Of a DNA stretch of 64,000 nt, positions 43,810 through 51,311 are shown in pieces (positions within the stretch are counted from its first letter, which is position 1; each line of letters begins with the position of its first letter). The DNA comes from Flaviramulus_B aquimarinus (GTDB taxonomy: Bacteria > Bacteroidota > Bacteroidia > Flavobacteriales > Flavobacteriaceae). Where the stretch lies: the NCBI RefSeq assembly GCF_039543205.1, contig NZ_BAABJH010000001.1, forward strand, positions 806,001 to 870,000. Reading direction: 5' to 3'. The notes below the pieces were generated by a model. It saw nothing but the letters and a program-made list of their open reading frames with translations. It had not been told where the DNA came from and did no database searches. Position numbers and translations under genes: made by a program.

Positions 43810-44376
43810 TTAGTTTTTCTTCAATTCACTTAAATATTCAGGTGTGATTTCTAAATATGAGGCTATCATGTATTGAGGAACGCGTTGGATAAAATTCGGA
43901 AAGTGATTAATTAGACTAGTATACCTATCTTTACTGTTCATCTGAAAATAGACGTCATTTTTTCGTTGATTAGCGATGAGCATATTTTCAGTGACAATTC
44001 TGAACAGTCTTTCTAGTTTAGGAATAGAAATGTAGAGTTTTTCTAATTCCTCTTTGCTAATTATTAATATTTCAGTTTTTTCAAGCGCTTGAATAGATGA
44101 AAGAGAAGGGTTTTTTTTAATAAAACTTTCCATATTTGTTACCCACCAATTTTCTAGAGCAAATTGAGTTATTTTTTCATTCCCTTTGTCGTCGATATAA
44201 AAAGAGCGAACTAACCCATTTATTATGAAATAATTGCTTTTACATATTTGACCTTCACGAAGAATGTAATCTTTCTTTTGAATTGTCTTTGATATTAATT
44301 TAGAGTAAATCTCATCTATTTCGATGTCACTAAAATCAACATATCGACAGAAATATTTTTTGATTTGCTCTTTCAT
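43810..44376 (-). CDS. Crp/Fnr-type regulator, helix PEYLSE
   Basis: About 188 residues from ATG 44,376 (MKEQIKKYFCRYVDF); the longer frame back to 44,472 runs into a repeat and is unlikely. Beta-roll ICKSNYFIINGLVRSFYIDDKGNEKITQFALENWW, then HTH YMIASYLEITPEYLSELKKN, with Pro, Glu and Glu at the Crp 180/181/185 positions. The Glu in place of Arg185 is unusual and goes with the very different TTAA-N6-TTAA palindrome after the gene. Confidence 0.82.
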   Translation of the reverse strand: MKEQIKKYFCRYVDFSDIEIDEIYSKLISKTIQKKDYILREGQICKSNYFIINGLVRSFYIDDKGNEKITQFALENWWVTNMESFIKKNPSLSSIQALEKTEILIISKEELEKLYISIPKLERLFRIVTENMLIANQRKNDVYFQMNSKDRYTSLINHFPNFIQRVPQYMIASYLEITPEYLSELKKN

Positions 44377-44397
44377 TAAATTTTCATGTGACTTATT

Positions 44398-44540
44398 GTT
44401 GCCAATGGTTAAGTATAAGAATAGTGCAGTTTTGTGCCCGAGGATTTTCAGTAGGAAAATCAGAGTGACCAAATGCGCCCTAACCTTTTGATTTAGGATT
44501 AAATTTAAGCATTATTTTTATACAATGTTGGCAACTGTCT
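44398..44540. repeat. Long intergenic inverted repeat R3
   Basis: Outer arms GTTGCCAATGG … GTATAA and TTATAC … TTGGCAAC; inner core GATTTTC-AGTA-GGAAAATC at about 44,451-44,463. It separates the regulator at 43,810 from the GNAT gene. Confidence 0.55.
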
Positions 44541-44594
44541 TTTGTACTCAATTTACTTCCTGACACATATTTATATTTTTTTTAATGTATTATT

Positions 44595-45083
44595 TTAGTC
44601 CGCTGTCCGTTCATCGTATTCCCTTTTTAGAATTGACATTACCACGAGGTTTTTATAACCATTACTCTTTTTTATACATTCTCGCAAAACACCTTCTTTG
44701 TGAAATCCCAGTTTTTCATAAACATAGATTGCCCTTTGGTTAAAGTCAAAGACATCTAGCCATAATCTATTACAATAATAGTCCTGAAAACACTTTTCCT
44801 TTATTAACTCTATTGCTTTGCTTCCAAATCCTTTACTTTTTTCCGATACCACAATCCGTTTGAATTCAATCGATTTGTTTATGTTGGTCAGTCCAGCTAA
44901 AATGACAAAACCGATTAATCTAGAGTTTTCATCAAAAATCGATAAATGTTCTTCGTCTTTTTTTTGGATAACTTTTTTGTGTCTGTCCAAATCGTATGGT
45001 GCAATGAATTCAACATTTTCAAAATTCCTTTCCATTTCAAGAATTTTGGTCAAATCGGATTTTGATGTATGTTCTAATTTCAA
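44595..45083 (-). CDS. GNAT-family N-acetyltransferase
   Basis: A 162-residue acetyltransferase. Acetyl-CoA is bound at RIVVSEKSKGFGSKAIELIKEKCF (motif A, about 78-100), and NQRAIYVYEKLGFHKEGVLRECIKKSNGYKNLVVMSILKRE is typical of the RimJ/RimL-like group acting on protein or antibiotic amino groups. The acceptor is not known. It stands between repeats R3 and R4 as a single-gene unit. Confidence 0.82.
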   Translation of the reverse strand: MKLEHTSKSDLTKILEMERNFENVEFIAPYDLDRHKKVIQKKDEEHLSIFDENSRLIGFVILAGLTNINKSIEFKRIVVSEKSKGFGSKAIELIKEKCFQDYYCNRLWLDVFDFNQRAIYVYEKLGFHKEGVLRECIKKSNGYKNLVVMSILKREYDERTAD

Positions 45084-45104
45084 TTGGTGTAGTTTTTTTA
45101 GCTT

Positions 45105-45245
45105 GTTGCCAACGTGTTTGTATATTGTTTGTTGCGTGTTTTAAGCACCTAATTTAGCTAATACAAACCAAATAGAAAATTCGCGAGGATTTTTGTAAGT
45201 AAGCTTGTACTATCAATGAATTATATATGTTGTTACTTGCTGGCT
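45105..45245. repeat. Long intergenic inverted repeat R4
   Basis: Outer parts GTTGCCAACGTGTTTGTATA and TATATATGTTGTTACTTGC, inner core AAAATTCGCGAGGATTTTTG at about 45,171-45,195. The middle (AAGCACCTAATTTAGCTAAT and on) is nearly the same as in R8 at 51,338. Confidence 0.6.
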
Positions 45246-45246
45246 T

Positions 45247-45816
45247 TTATGGTTGTATTTGTTTAATGTTCCACTCCCCTTTTACAATTTCGTACAGTTT
45301 TCTATCGTGAAACCTTGTCTTTTTGAATTCCATAAATTCAATTCGTGTGGGCTTTATTGAAAATCCACTCCAGTTTTGGGGTCTTGTGATTTTAGACTTT
45401 TCCAAAACTTTTTCCAAAACTCTCTTTTCCAGTTGTTCGACATTGTCAATTTCATTTCCTTGTTCACAAATTGAAGATACTGCTTGGGAATTCACGTTAC
45501 GTTCTTTAAAATATTTCTCCGCAAGTCCTTCAGAAATTTTAGTTGCTACTCCTTGAATTCTGATTTGTCTTTCTGTTTCTGTCCACCAAAAAGTCAGTGC
45601 AACTTTATCATTGTTTTCAATTTCAATTCCCTTTCTTGAATTTAGCGGACCAGTAATAATAAAAGAATTGTCAAATATTTCTTTAAATGAAACGAATCTT
45701 GCGTTTGGAAAATTATCTATACCAACAGTAGATAAACAAACTGCTGTCGGAATTCGTGCTTTTGACAGTTTCAATTCTTCATTAAACCACCTCTTAAAAA
45801 TTTCTATTGGTTCCAT
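45247..45816 (-). CDS. Pyridoxamine-phosphate-oxidase family protein
   Basis: A 189-residue FMN-binding split-barrel protein like PdxH (EC 1.4.3.5), which makes pyridoxal 5'-phosphate. NARFVSFKEIFDNSFIITGPLNSRKGIEIENNDKVALTFWW and the C-terminal RPQNWSGFSIKPTRIEFMEFKKTRFHDRKLYE keep the PdxH dimerisation/active-site layout, but several substrate residues differ from core PdxH, so it may act on another substrate. It starts 1 base after the GNAT gene stop, so the two form a pair. Confidence 0.78.
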   Translation of the reverse strand: MEPIEIFKRWFNEELKLSKARIPTAVCLSTVGIDNFPNARFVSFKEIFDNSFIITGPLNSRKGIEIENNDKVALTFWWTETERQIRIQGVATKISEGLAEKYFKERNVNSQAVSSICEQGNEIDNVEQLEKRVLEKVLEKSKITRPQNWSGFSIKPTRIEFMEFKKTRFHDRKLYEIVKGEWNIKQIQP

Positions 45817-45817
45817 T

Positions 45818-46216
45818 TTATTTTTTTCGGTTAATGATAAAACTACTTTCCTGTTTCGTGAAACCTACTTTTGGATAGTATTCCATTGCTGTGGGTACTG
45901 AAAGTAAAAGAACCATAGATTGTTCACCAACTTTTTCTTTGGTTAATTCAATTAATTTTCTTCCTATTCCGAACTTTTTGTAATCATGTCTTACGGCAAG
46001 GTCAGCAAGATAGCAACTCCAAACCCAATCAGTAATATTTCGTGAAACACCTACCAAAACTTTGTCATCCCAAGCTGTAATAATTAGATTAGAGCTCTGA
46101 AACATTTTTTCTATTCTTTCTTTATCATTTGTAGGTCTTGGCAATCCTGAATTTTCGTAAAGTTCAATAATTTGTTCTGCTGTTGGCGTTATATCAAGTT
46201 TATAGTGTATTTTCAT
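45818..46216 (-). CDS. GNAT-family N-acetyltransferase
   Basis: About 132 residues from ATG 46,216 (MKIHYKLDITPTAEQI); upstream frame runs into repeat R5 and is unlikely. Motif A is DLAVRHDYKKFGIGRKLIELTKEKV; YYPKVGFTKQESSFII closes the fold. The front half, IIELYENSGLPRPTNDKERIEKMF, matches small single-domain acetyltransferases of unknown acceptor. Paired with the PdxH-like gene. Confidence 0.8.
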   Translation of the reverse strand: MKIHYKLDITPTAEQIIELYENSGLPRPTNDKERIEKMFQSSNLIITAWDDKVLVGVSRNITDWVWSCYLADLAVRHDYKKFGIGRKLIELTKEKVGEQSMVLLLSVPTAMEYYPKVGFTKQESSFIINRKK

Positions 46217-46242
46217 TTTTAATCGTAGTAAGATTTTTTTCA

Positions 46243-46345
46243 GCTTGCAGGTAACGTGTTGTGTATGATTTGTGCGACTTAGAATCCGCAGGATTTTCAG
46301 TTGTAGCAAATTAGATGATTAATTATACACTCTGTTGTAGCCAGT
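46243..46345. repeat. Long intergenic inverted repeat R5
   Basis: GCAGGTAACGTGTTGTGTAT on the left and ATACACTCTGTTGTAGCC on the right pair loosely; inner core AATCCGCAGGATTTTC at 46,283-46,298. It separates a GNAT and a cupin gene. Confidence 0.55.
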
Positions 46346-46705
46346 TTATATTTTTTCGTAATTGTCCATTGTTAATTCAGATTTCACATCTCCTGTGTGT
46401 TTTATGTTTTGAGGCTCAAAAAGCATCATCCAGACTTCTTCTTCTGCAATAGGTCTATGTTCAACACCTTTGGGAACAACTATCATTTCTCCTTCATTTA
46501 CTTCCACCTTTCTATCCCTGAATTCCATTATCATTTTTCCTTTTAAGATATAGAAAAGTTCGTCTTCATCTTTATGATCATGCCAAACAAATTCTCCTTT
46601 AACTTTGGAAATTTTGACCTGTTGTCCATTTAGTTCGGCTATAACTTTTGGTTTCCACAAGTCATTTATTAACTCAAGTTTGTCTTTTATTTTTATTGAT
46701 TCCAT
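46346..46705 (-). CDS. Cupin-domain protein
   Basis: A 119-residue single-domain cupin. WHDHKDEDELFYILKGKMIMEF holds the first metal-binding motif (two His and Glu) and PKGVEHRPIAEEEVWMMLFEP the second His. It resembles sugar-isomerase or mannose-6-phosphate isomerase-like small cupins, but the function is open. It stands alone; the gap 46,706-46,942 before it holds only a short AAACG-TAG-CGTTT palindrome at 46,743. Confidence 0.78.
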   Translation of the reverse strand: MESIKIKDKLELINDLWKPKVIAELNGQQVKISKVKGEFVWHDHKDEDELFYILKGKMIMEFRDRKVEVNEGEMIVVPKGVEHRPIAEEEVWMMLFEPQNIKHTGDVKSELTMDNYEKI

Positions 46706-46942
46706 ATTCTTTTTTTTTCAAATTGGCTAAGTCTGGTGCATGAAACGTAGCGTTTAAAAAGGTACTACTTTTTGGATTAAAATTTAGCTGGCTTTATAGA
46801 CAAGAAAAACCTTTGTGAAATTCCAAAACAGCTATGTTTTATAAACATTGTTTCCAACAGTTACTCATTTAGCGTTCCTTAATTACCTTATTTCGGTTCA
46901 ATACATATTCATTTACTTTCTGATGAAATGTTATACATTTCT

Positions 46943-47158
46943 TTAATGTTGAATATAAATAAGCTTATTTTTATTCCCCAAAGACTGTTTCCTATTAAAT
47001 TCCCAATTTTCAATTGGTATTTCATCTATTACTGTGTGGGTTGTTTCAGGTTTTCTATTTAAAACACTAACTAGTAATTGCGTAGCTCCATCAATTAATA
47101 GTTTTTTATGTTCATTTGTTAAATTCGTGTTTGCAACTCTTATGTTAATGTAAGGCAT
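46943..47158 (-). CDS. 4-oxalocrotonate tautomerase family protein
   Basis: A 71-residue tautomerase subunit beginning Met-Pro-Tyr-Ile-Asn, with Pro1 as catalytic base after Met removal; this fixes the start at 47,158. GATQLLVSVLNRKPETTHTVIDEIPIENWEF is close to the copy at 35,647. It is the third gene of the unit DoxX, outer-membrane protein, tautomerase under GTGA promoter C. Confidence 0.8.
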   Translation of the reverse strand: MPYINIRVANTNLTNEHKKLLIDGATQLLVSVLNRKPETTHTVIDEIPIENWEFNRKQSLGNKNKLIYIQH

Positions 47159-47183
47159 GTTTATTGTTTGTTGTAATGAATAA

Positions 47184-48029
47184 TTAAATATGGATGGCAA
47201 AACTGCCAGTTACTTGATTAGTACCAATAGGATTATAACCAATAGATAAAAAACCTTTTAATCTTTTATTTGAACTTAAAAAATATTTTCTCAATCCAAT
47301 ATTTCCGTAGTTTATTTTTTCTTTAATCATAGAGTATTCAGATTCTAATAGAAAACTAAATCCTCGATTAAAATTAATGAAAATGGATTTTGAAAATTGA
47401 TAATTCGGTTCAAAAGTTATTGTAGAATTAATTCTTTTAGTATTTATGTCTAATACTAAAAAGGTTGTATTCTTTTCTATAAATCCGGCTATTTTGATAA
47501 ATTTATAATTAAGTTTTAGATGATTTGCCCAAATACCATTATGATTAAAAAAGCCATATAAGATTTTAAGATTTGGACTTAATTCAAAATTGACTTTTGT
47601 TCCTATTCTTCCTCCAATTATTTTGGATTGTGCGTTCGTCTCTGTTTGACTTTTCCAAGTGGTTGGATTTGGTCTTAATTCTGTTGTTGGGGTTGACACT
47701 GCGCCAAAATGCCAATTAATGTTATCGGAAATATCATAAATAACTTCATAAGAAGTAAAGGCTTGCGCCTGTTCATCATTTTCATATTTTATAACTCCAA
47801 AAGAACGTAATTTCAGCCTTTTGCTTAATGAATATGTTAGCATTAAACCTGCCTGTAACGAAACATTATTTTCACGTTCAAAATCGGTTGTATTTACACT
47901 AGTATTTGAAACTAAACCTAAATATACTCTATCTAACTTTACATCATCAGACAATTTTATATCAGTAATTTGTGCATTACAATTTATAGAAATGAATAAC
48001 GAGCTAATAACAAATATGCGATTAATCAT
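47184..48029 (-). CDS. Putative outer-membrane beta-barrel protein
   Basis: A 281-residue protein with a signal peptide (SINCNAQ, about residue 20) and many amphipathic strands (LKLRSFGVIKYEND, INWHFGAVSTPTTELRPNP, STITFEPNYQF, GFSFLLESEYSM). The closing FLSIGYNPIGTNQVTGSFAIHI lacks a terminal aromatic residue. I do not recognise the family; a barrel for uptake or for surface display is a guess from the pattern. Middle gene of the DoxX unit. Confidence 0.6.
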   Translation of the reverse strand: MINRIFVISSLFISINCNAQITDIKLSDDVKLDRVYLGLVSNTSVNTTDFERENNVSLQAGLMLTYSLSKRLKLRSFGVIKYENDEQAQAFTSYEVIYDISDNINWHFGAVSTPTTELRPNPTTWKSQTETNAQSKIIGGRIGTKVNFELSPNLKILYGFFNHNGIWANHLKLNYKFIKIAGFIEKNTTFLVLDINTKRINSTITFEPNYQFSKSIFINFNRGFSFLLESEYSMIKEKINYGNIGLRKYFLSSNKRLKGFLSIGYNPIGTNQVTGSFAIHI

Positions 48030-48064
48030 TATTGAGAAAATATGAAAAACTACTCAATGGATTT

Positions 48065-48481
48065 TTAATCCCATTTTGAAGAAGTAGATACCGCATACTT
48101 TCCTGCACCTAATAAAAATATAACAATCGCTCCAAATAGATATAAGCCTGCTAGCTCAATTCCCCAACCACCAAATTGATTTAATGTAAAAATATCGGCA
48201 GTATGCGCCATTAAAATTGCCGTTAACATAAAAAAAGCTAGAACTAAACTTGCCAATCTTGCTTTAAAGCCTATGATTATTAATATCGGTGCAATTATTT
48301 CGCCTATAAAACCCAAGTATGCAATAAATTCTGGTACTCCCATACCATTTAGCAAACTTTTGATAAATGAGTAATTGGAATTCATGTTTGCAATTCCATG
48401 GAATAGAATAAGTATACCAATACTTAATCTTTGTAAAAGTAATCCTGTCTCTCTATTGTCAAGTTTTTCTAATTTGTTCAT
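48065..48481 (-). CDS. DoxX-family membrane protein
   Basis: A 138-residue inner-membrane protein with four helices from ATG 48,481 (MNKLEKLDNRETGLLLQRLSIGILILFHGIANM). LNGMGVPEFIAYLGFIGEIIAPILIIIGFKARLASLVLAFFMLTAILMAH is the DoxX core. Members act in redox or sulfur/quinone metabolism and some partner with thiol-oxidative stress proteins. It is the first gene after GTGA promoter C. Confidence 0.82.
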   Translation of the reverse strand: MNKLEKLDNRETGLLLQRLSIGILILFHGIANMNSNYSFIKSLLNGMGVPEFIAYLGFIGEIIAPILIIIGFKARLASLVLAFFMLTAILMAHTADIFTLNQFGGWGIELAGLYLFGAIVIFLLGAGKYAVSTSSKWD

Positions 48482-48508
48482 ATCATTTAATTTTTTAAAA
48501 TTTTGACA

Positions 48509-48576
48509 CAAAAGTCAATAAATGATAAGATAGACCAAAGGACTATTGTCACTAAAAATTTGTGATAAATATCACG
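48509..48576 (-). promoter_or_regulatory. GTGA promoter C (Crp-type site at -60 region)
   Basis: Operator TGTGATAAATATCACG at 48,561-48,576, then AGTGACAATAGTCCTTTG and the -7 box GACTTTTG (48,509-48,516) on the minus strand; centre to centre 56 bp. The operator begins 17 bp past the stop of the regulator at 48,594, whose recognition helix is Crp-like. Confidence 0.75.
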
Positions 48577-48593
48577 TTCTGAAGTAATTTGTA

Positions 48594-49160
48594 TTACGAA
48601 TATAATCGGCTTAAGGTTTCTCTGCTGACACCTAAATAGGACGCAATTAATTTTTTTGGTACTCTATGAAAAAGTTTTGGATATTGTTCTAGAAGCAATT
48701 CATACCGCTCTTTTGTAGAGTTTTTTAATAACGATAAAATTCTGTTTTGAAGGGCTATTCTACCAAATTTACTTTTCTTTGCCCAAAAACGTTCCATTTT
48801 GTGCATTTCCTTGGTAAGCTTTTCTCTGTTTTCAAATGTTATGTAAAGAAGTTCGCAATCTTCAATGCAATCTATATTGATTTTAGATTTTGATTGTTTT
48901 ACGAAAGACTCATAGTCAGTTATCCACCAATTTTCCATTCCGAACTGTAAAATATGTTCTTTTCCACTCTCGTCAAAAAAATAGCTTTTTAGACAACCTT
49001 TCACTATCCAATATTCTTTATCGGCAATTTCACCATCTTGAAGCAAGTATTGATGTTTACGTTTATTTGTAGTTTCAAAATGGCTCAAGATGAATTCAAA
49101 CTCTTCGTCTGTAAGTTTAATTATTTCTTCTATATGTTTTTTTAGAGGATGATGTGTCAT
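48594..49160 (-). CDS. Crp/Fnr-type regulator, helix RETLSR
   Basis: A 188-residue regulator with a beta-roll (DKEYWIVKGCLKSYFFDESGKEHILQFGMENWW, about 45-80) and HTH PKKLIASYLGVSRETLSRLYS at the very end. Arg, Glu and Arg stand exactly where E. coli Crp has Arg180, Glu181 and Arg185, which read GTGA; the adjacent operator is TGTGA-N6-TCACG. The same operator occurs at promoters A, B and D, so this protein is the best candidate regulator of all four units. A fragment of a near-twin gene lies at 35,965. Confidence 0.85.
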   Translation of the reverse strand: MTHHPLKKHIEEIIKLTDEEFEFILSHFETTNKRKHQYLLQDGEIADKEYWIVKGCLKSYFFDESGKEHILQFGMENWWITDYESFVKQSKSKINIDCIEDCELLYITFENREKLTKEMHKMERFWAKKSKFGRIALQNRILSLLKNSTKERYELLLEQYPKLFHRVPKKLIASYLGVSRETLSRLYS

Positions 49161-49167
49161 TTCAATT

Positions 49168-49298
49168 TTTGCAACGGTTTGTGTATTGTTAGTTGCTATT
49201 TGACAACTAAAGTAACAAAAGTAAATCGAATCTTAGGTAAATCGGTTGATTTTCCGAGTAAGCAAGAACAAGTAATTAAAGCTAAAAAACTACTTCGA
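49168..49298. repeat. Intergenic repeat R6 (weak inverted arms)
   Basis: GCAACGGTTTGTGTATTG at the left, GATTTTCCGAGTAAGCAAGAAC toward the right. The right part resembles R7 and R8, but the arms pair poorly. Confidence 0.4.
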
Positions 49299-49625
49299 CT
49301 AATTTTCAACCACATAATTACCCCAATCTGCAATAGATTGTATCAAAGGAATTAACGTTTTTCCAGAATCAGTCAAAGAGTATTCTACTTTTAAAGGCGG
49401 TTTAGACGTGTAAACCTTTCTTTTAATGATACCATCCTTTTCTAATGTTTTTAACTGTAGGCTTAAAGTTCTTTCTGTAACAGTTGGCATTTTTTTTCTT
49501 AACTCGTTGTACCGCAATTTTCCTTCTAACAAATGAAACAAGATTACTGTCTTCCATTTCCCTCCTATTATTCCCATTGTTAAACTTGTACAACACGGGT
49601 ATTCTTTTCCTTTATATTTATACAT
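49299..49625 (-). CDS. HxlR-family transcriptional regulator
   Basis: A 108-residue winged-helix regulator. YPCCTSLTMGIIGGKWKTVILFHLLEGKLRYNELRKKMPTVTERTLSLQLKTLEKDGIIKRKVY is the HxlR core; the Cys pair near the N-terminus (Cys11-Cys12) is where quinone- or aldehyde-sensing members have their reactive Cys. It is divergent from an SDR gene, the usual layout for a repressor of a detoxifying oxidoreductase. Confidence 0.85.
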   Translation of the reverse strand: MYKYKGKEYPCCTSLTMGIIGGKWKTVILFHLLEGKLRYNELRKKMPTVTERTLSLQLKTLEKDGIIKRKVYTSKPPLKVEYSLTDSGKTLIPLIQSIADWGNYVVEN

Positions 49626-49714
49626 AATTATACTATCCTTTTCGGCCGTTATTGCAAAGGTAAAATACTATACTTAGTTTTGCAACTATAAATAATATAG
49701 CAATTAAAATTAAT
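49626..49714. promoter_or_regulatory. Divergent promoter region of HxlR regulator and SDR
   Basis: This 89-bp gap contains repeated ATACTATA-like half-sites (49,628, 49,666 and 49,687 regions) and TTTTGCAA/GCAAAG elements, fitting HxlR binding over both promoters. A box TAGTTTTG near 49,674-49,681 could be the SDR -7 box. Confidence 0.45.
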
Positions 49715-50461
49715 ATGAAAGAATTCGAAAAAAAAGTAGCTTTAGTAATTGGTGGTACAAGTGGTATTGGAAACGCAACTACAAATGCTTTATTGCAAAA
49801 TGGAGCAATAGTACATATTGTAGGTAGAAATGTTGACAAAGTAGCCGACACTAATAATCTAATTAAGCACTCAGTAAATATCTCTAATACAGATGAAGTA
49901 GCATCATTGATTTCAATAATTGAATCATTAGATAACTTAGATTATTTAGTAAATGCGTCTGGTATTTTTGGTCCAAAACCATTTCTAGAACACACAGTTG
50001 ATGATTACAATTCCTATTTAGACTTAAACAGAGGTTTCTTTTTCATCACTCAAAGTGTAGCAAAAAAAATGAAAAACACAAATGGAGGGTCTATCGTTAA
50101 CGTAGGCTCCATGTGGGCAAAACAAGCGGTAAAAGCTACACCATCTTCTGCTTATTCCATGCAAAAAGCAGGTTTACATTCTTTGACTCAACACTTAGCT
50201 ATGGAATTAGCAGATGATAATATCAGAGTTAATGCAGTATCTCCAGCAGTAGTAAACACACCTGTTTATCACGGAGTTTTCGGAGGAAAAGAAGAAGCAG
50301 AAAAGGCATTAGAAGGTTTTAATGAATTCCATCCAATTGGTAGAAATGGTGAGCCTACTGATATTTCCAACAGCATTCTGTTCCTACTTTCAGAAAAAGC
50401 ATCTTGGGTTACTGGTGCGATTTGGGATACTGATGGAGGCGTAATGGCTGGGAGAAATTAA
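49715..50461 (+). CDS. SDR-family oxidoreductase, probably HxlR-controlled
   Basis: A 248-residue classical SDR, the only gene between 17 and 64 kb that is clearly expressed from the plus strand. GGTSGIG (12-18) binds the cofactor, NASGIFGPKPF follows, and the catalytic SAYSMQKAGLHSLTQ holds Tyr and Lys. The spacing of Arg at HIVGRNVDK suggests NADP(H). The divergent HxlR gene suggests induction by a reactive carbonyl or quinone. Confidence 0.85.
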   Translation: MKEFEKKVALVIGGTSGIGNATTNALLQNGAIVHIVGRNVDKVADTNNLIKHSVNISNTDEVASLISIIESLDNLDYLVNASGIFGPKPFLEHTVDDYNSYLDLNRGFFFITQSVAKKMKNTNGGSIVNVGSMWAKQAVKATPSSAYSMQKAGLHSLTQHLAMELADDNIRVNAVSPAVVNTPVYHGVFGGKEEAEKALEGFNEFHPIGRNGEPTDISNSILFLLSEKASWVTGAIWDTDGGVMAGRN

Positions 50462-50523
50462 AAAAGTGTTTAATTTGAAATAAAACCCAGTTTCCAACAA
50501 ATTATATAAAAAATAGCAATTCT

Positions 50524-50552
50524 AGTGCAAGCCATTTGGTTTGCGCTTTTTT
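50524..50552 (+). terminator. Terminator after the plus-strand SDR
   Basis: AGTGCAA (50,524-50,530) pairs with TTGCGCT (50,541-50,547) with one G-T pair, followed by TTTTTT. It is the inverse copy of the terminator at 43,202. Confidence 0.72.
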
Positions 50553-50569
50553 ATTATCTTACATCTATC

Positions 50570-50697
50570 GTGTTCGTGTATGGTTAGTTGTGTTAGCTAG
50601 GTCTAAGTTAATAATAGAAAACGAACCAGAGGAAAATTCGCAGGATTTTCCGAGTACACACACACTGCAGAACTAGCAATTAACTATACACGTAAGG
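50570..50697. repeat. Long intergenic inverted repeat R7
   Basis: CGTGTATGGTTAGTTG (from 50,574) pairs with CAATTAACTATACACG (to 50,692), 12 of 16 positions; inner core GGAAAATTCGCAGGATTTTCC at 50,631-50,651. The right arm covers the end of the quinone reductase gene. Confidence 0.6.
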
Positions 50698-51298
50698 CAC
50701 AGTACTTTTTTATCCGTTTAGCAATATCTTTAACTATTACAAAATGTTCATTCTCGACTTTTTTTCTGTCTGATGTCCCTCCCAATATTATCATTTCCTT
50801 TTTGTCAAACCGTTGTCCAAGCCTGTCATCGATCATTACATTTCTCATACTTTCTGCTATTCCGATTTCATCCAAAAACTCATTTGGATGTCCTGTCGTA
50901 CAAAGTGCAATTCCGTATAATATTGTTTTCATTTTTTGAATATTAGTTCTAGATTCATCATAACCATAAGCATATCCAACAGAATAGACTCTATCAAACC
51001 AACCCTTCAATTTGGCTGGGCAATCACTCCACCAAACTGGATAAACAAAAATCAAACAGTCTGATTGTTCTATTTTACGATGCTCTTCCTTTTCATCGTT
51101 TGGAATTGGTAAATACGAATTAACAAAACCTTCTCGATCATATTCTTCTTTGCTCATATCAGTTTGAAAATTCATCATATATAAATCTGAAACTTCGAAT
51201 TTTAAATTTTCTTTTATGAGACTTGATTTTAATTGTTCAAGTATTTCATGAGTATAAGATTTTTGGCTCGGATGACAATAAACAATTTGAATTTTCAT
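50684..51298 (-). CDS. NAD(P)H:quinone oxidoreductase (flavodoxin-2 fold)
   Basis: A 204-residue flavoprotein of the NQO1/MdaB/KefF-like group that reduces quinones by two electrons. VYCHPSQKSYTHEILEQLKSSL is the FMN/FAD phosphate loop, DCLIFVYPVWWSDCPAKLKGWFDRVYSVGYAYG the central signature. The last codons (KKYCALRV) come from repeat R7, so the native C-terminus may have been replaced. Single gene between R7 and R8. Confidence 0.83.
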   Translation of the reverse strand: MKIQIVYCHPSQKSYTHEILEQLKSSLIKENLKFEVSDLYMMNFQTDMSKEEYDREGFVNSYLPIPNDEKEEHRKIEQSDCLIFVYPVWWSDCPAKLKGWFDRVYSVGYAYGYDESRTNIQKMKTILYGIALCTTGHPNEFLDEIGIAESMRNVMIDDRLGQRFDKKEMIILGGTSDRKKVENEHFVIVKDIAKRIKKYCALRV

Positions 51299-51311
51299 TA
51301 TTGAGCTGTTC

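Noticed and set aside
46743..46755. AAACG-TAG-CGTTT as an operator for the cupin gene
   Set aside because: Its distance to the nearest -7-like box (about 26 bp) does not match either geometry class and the spacer is not 6 bp.
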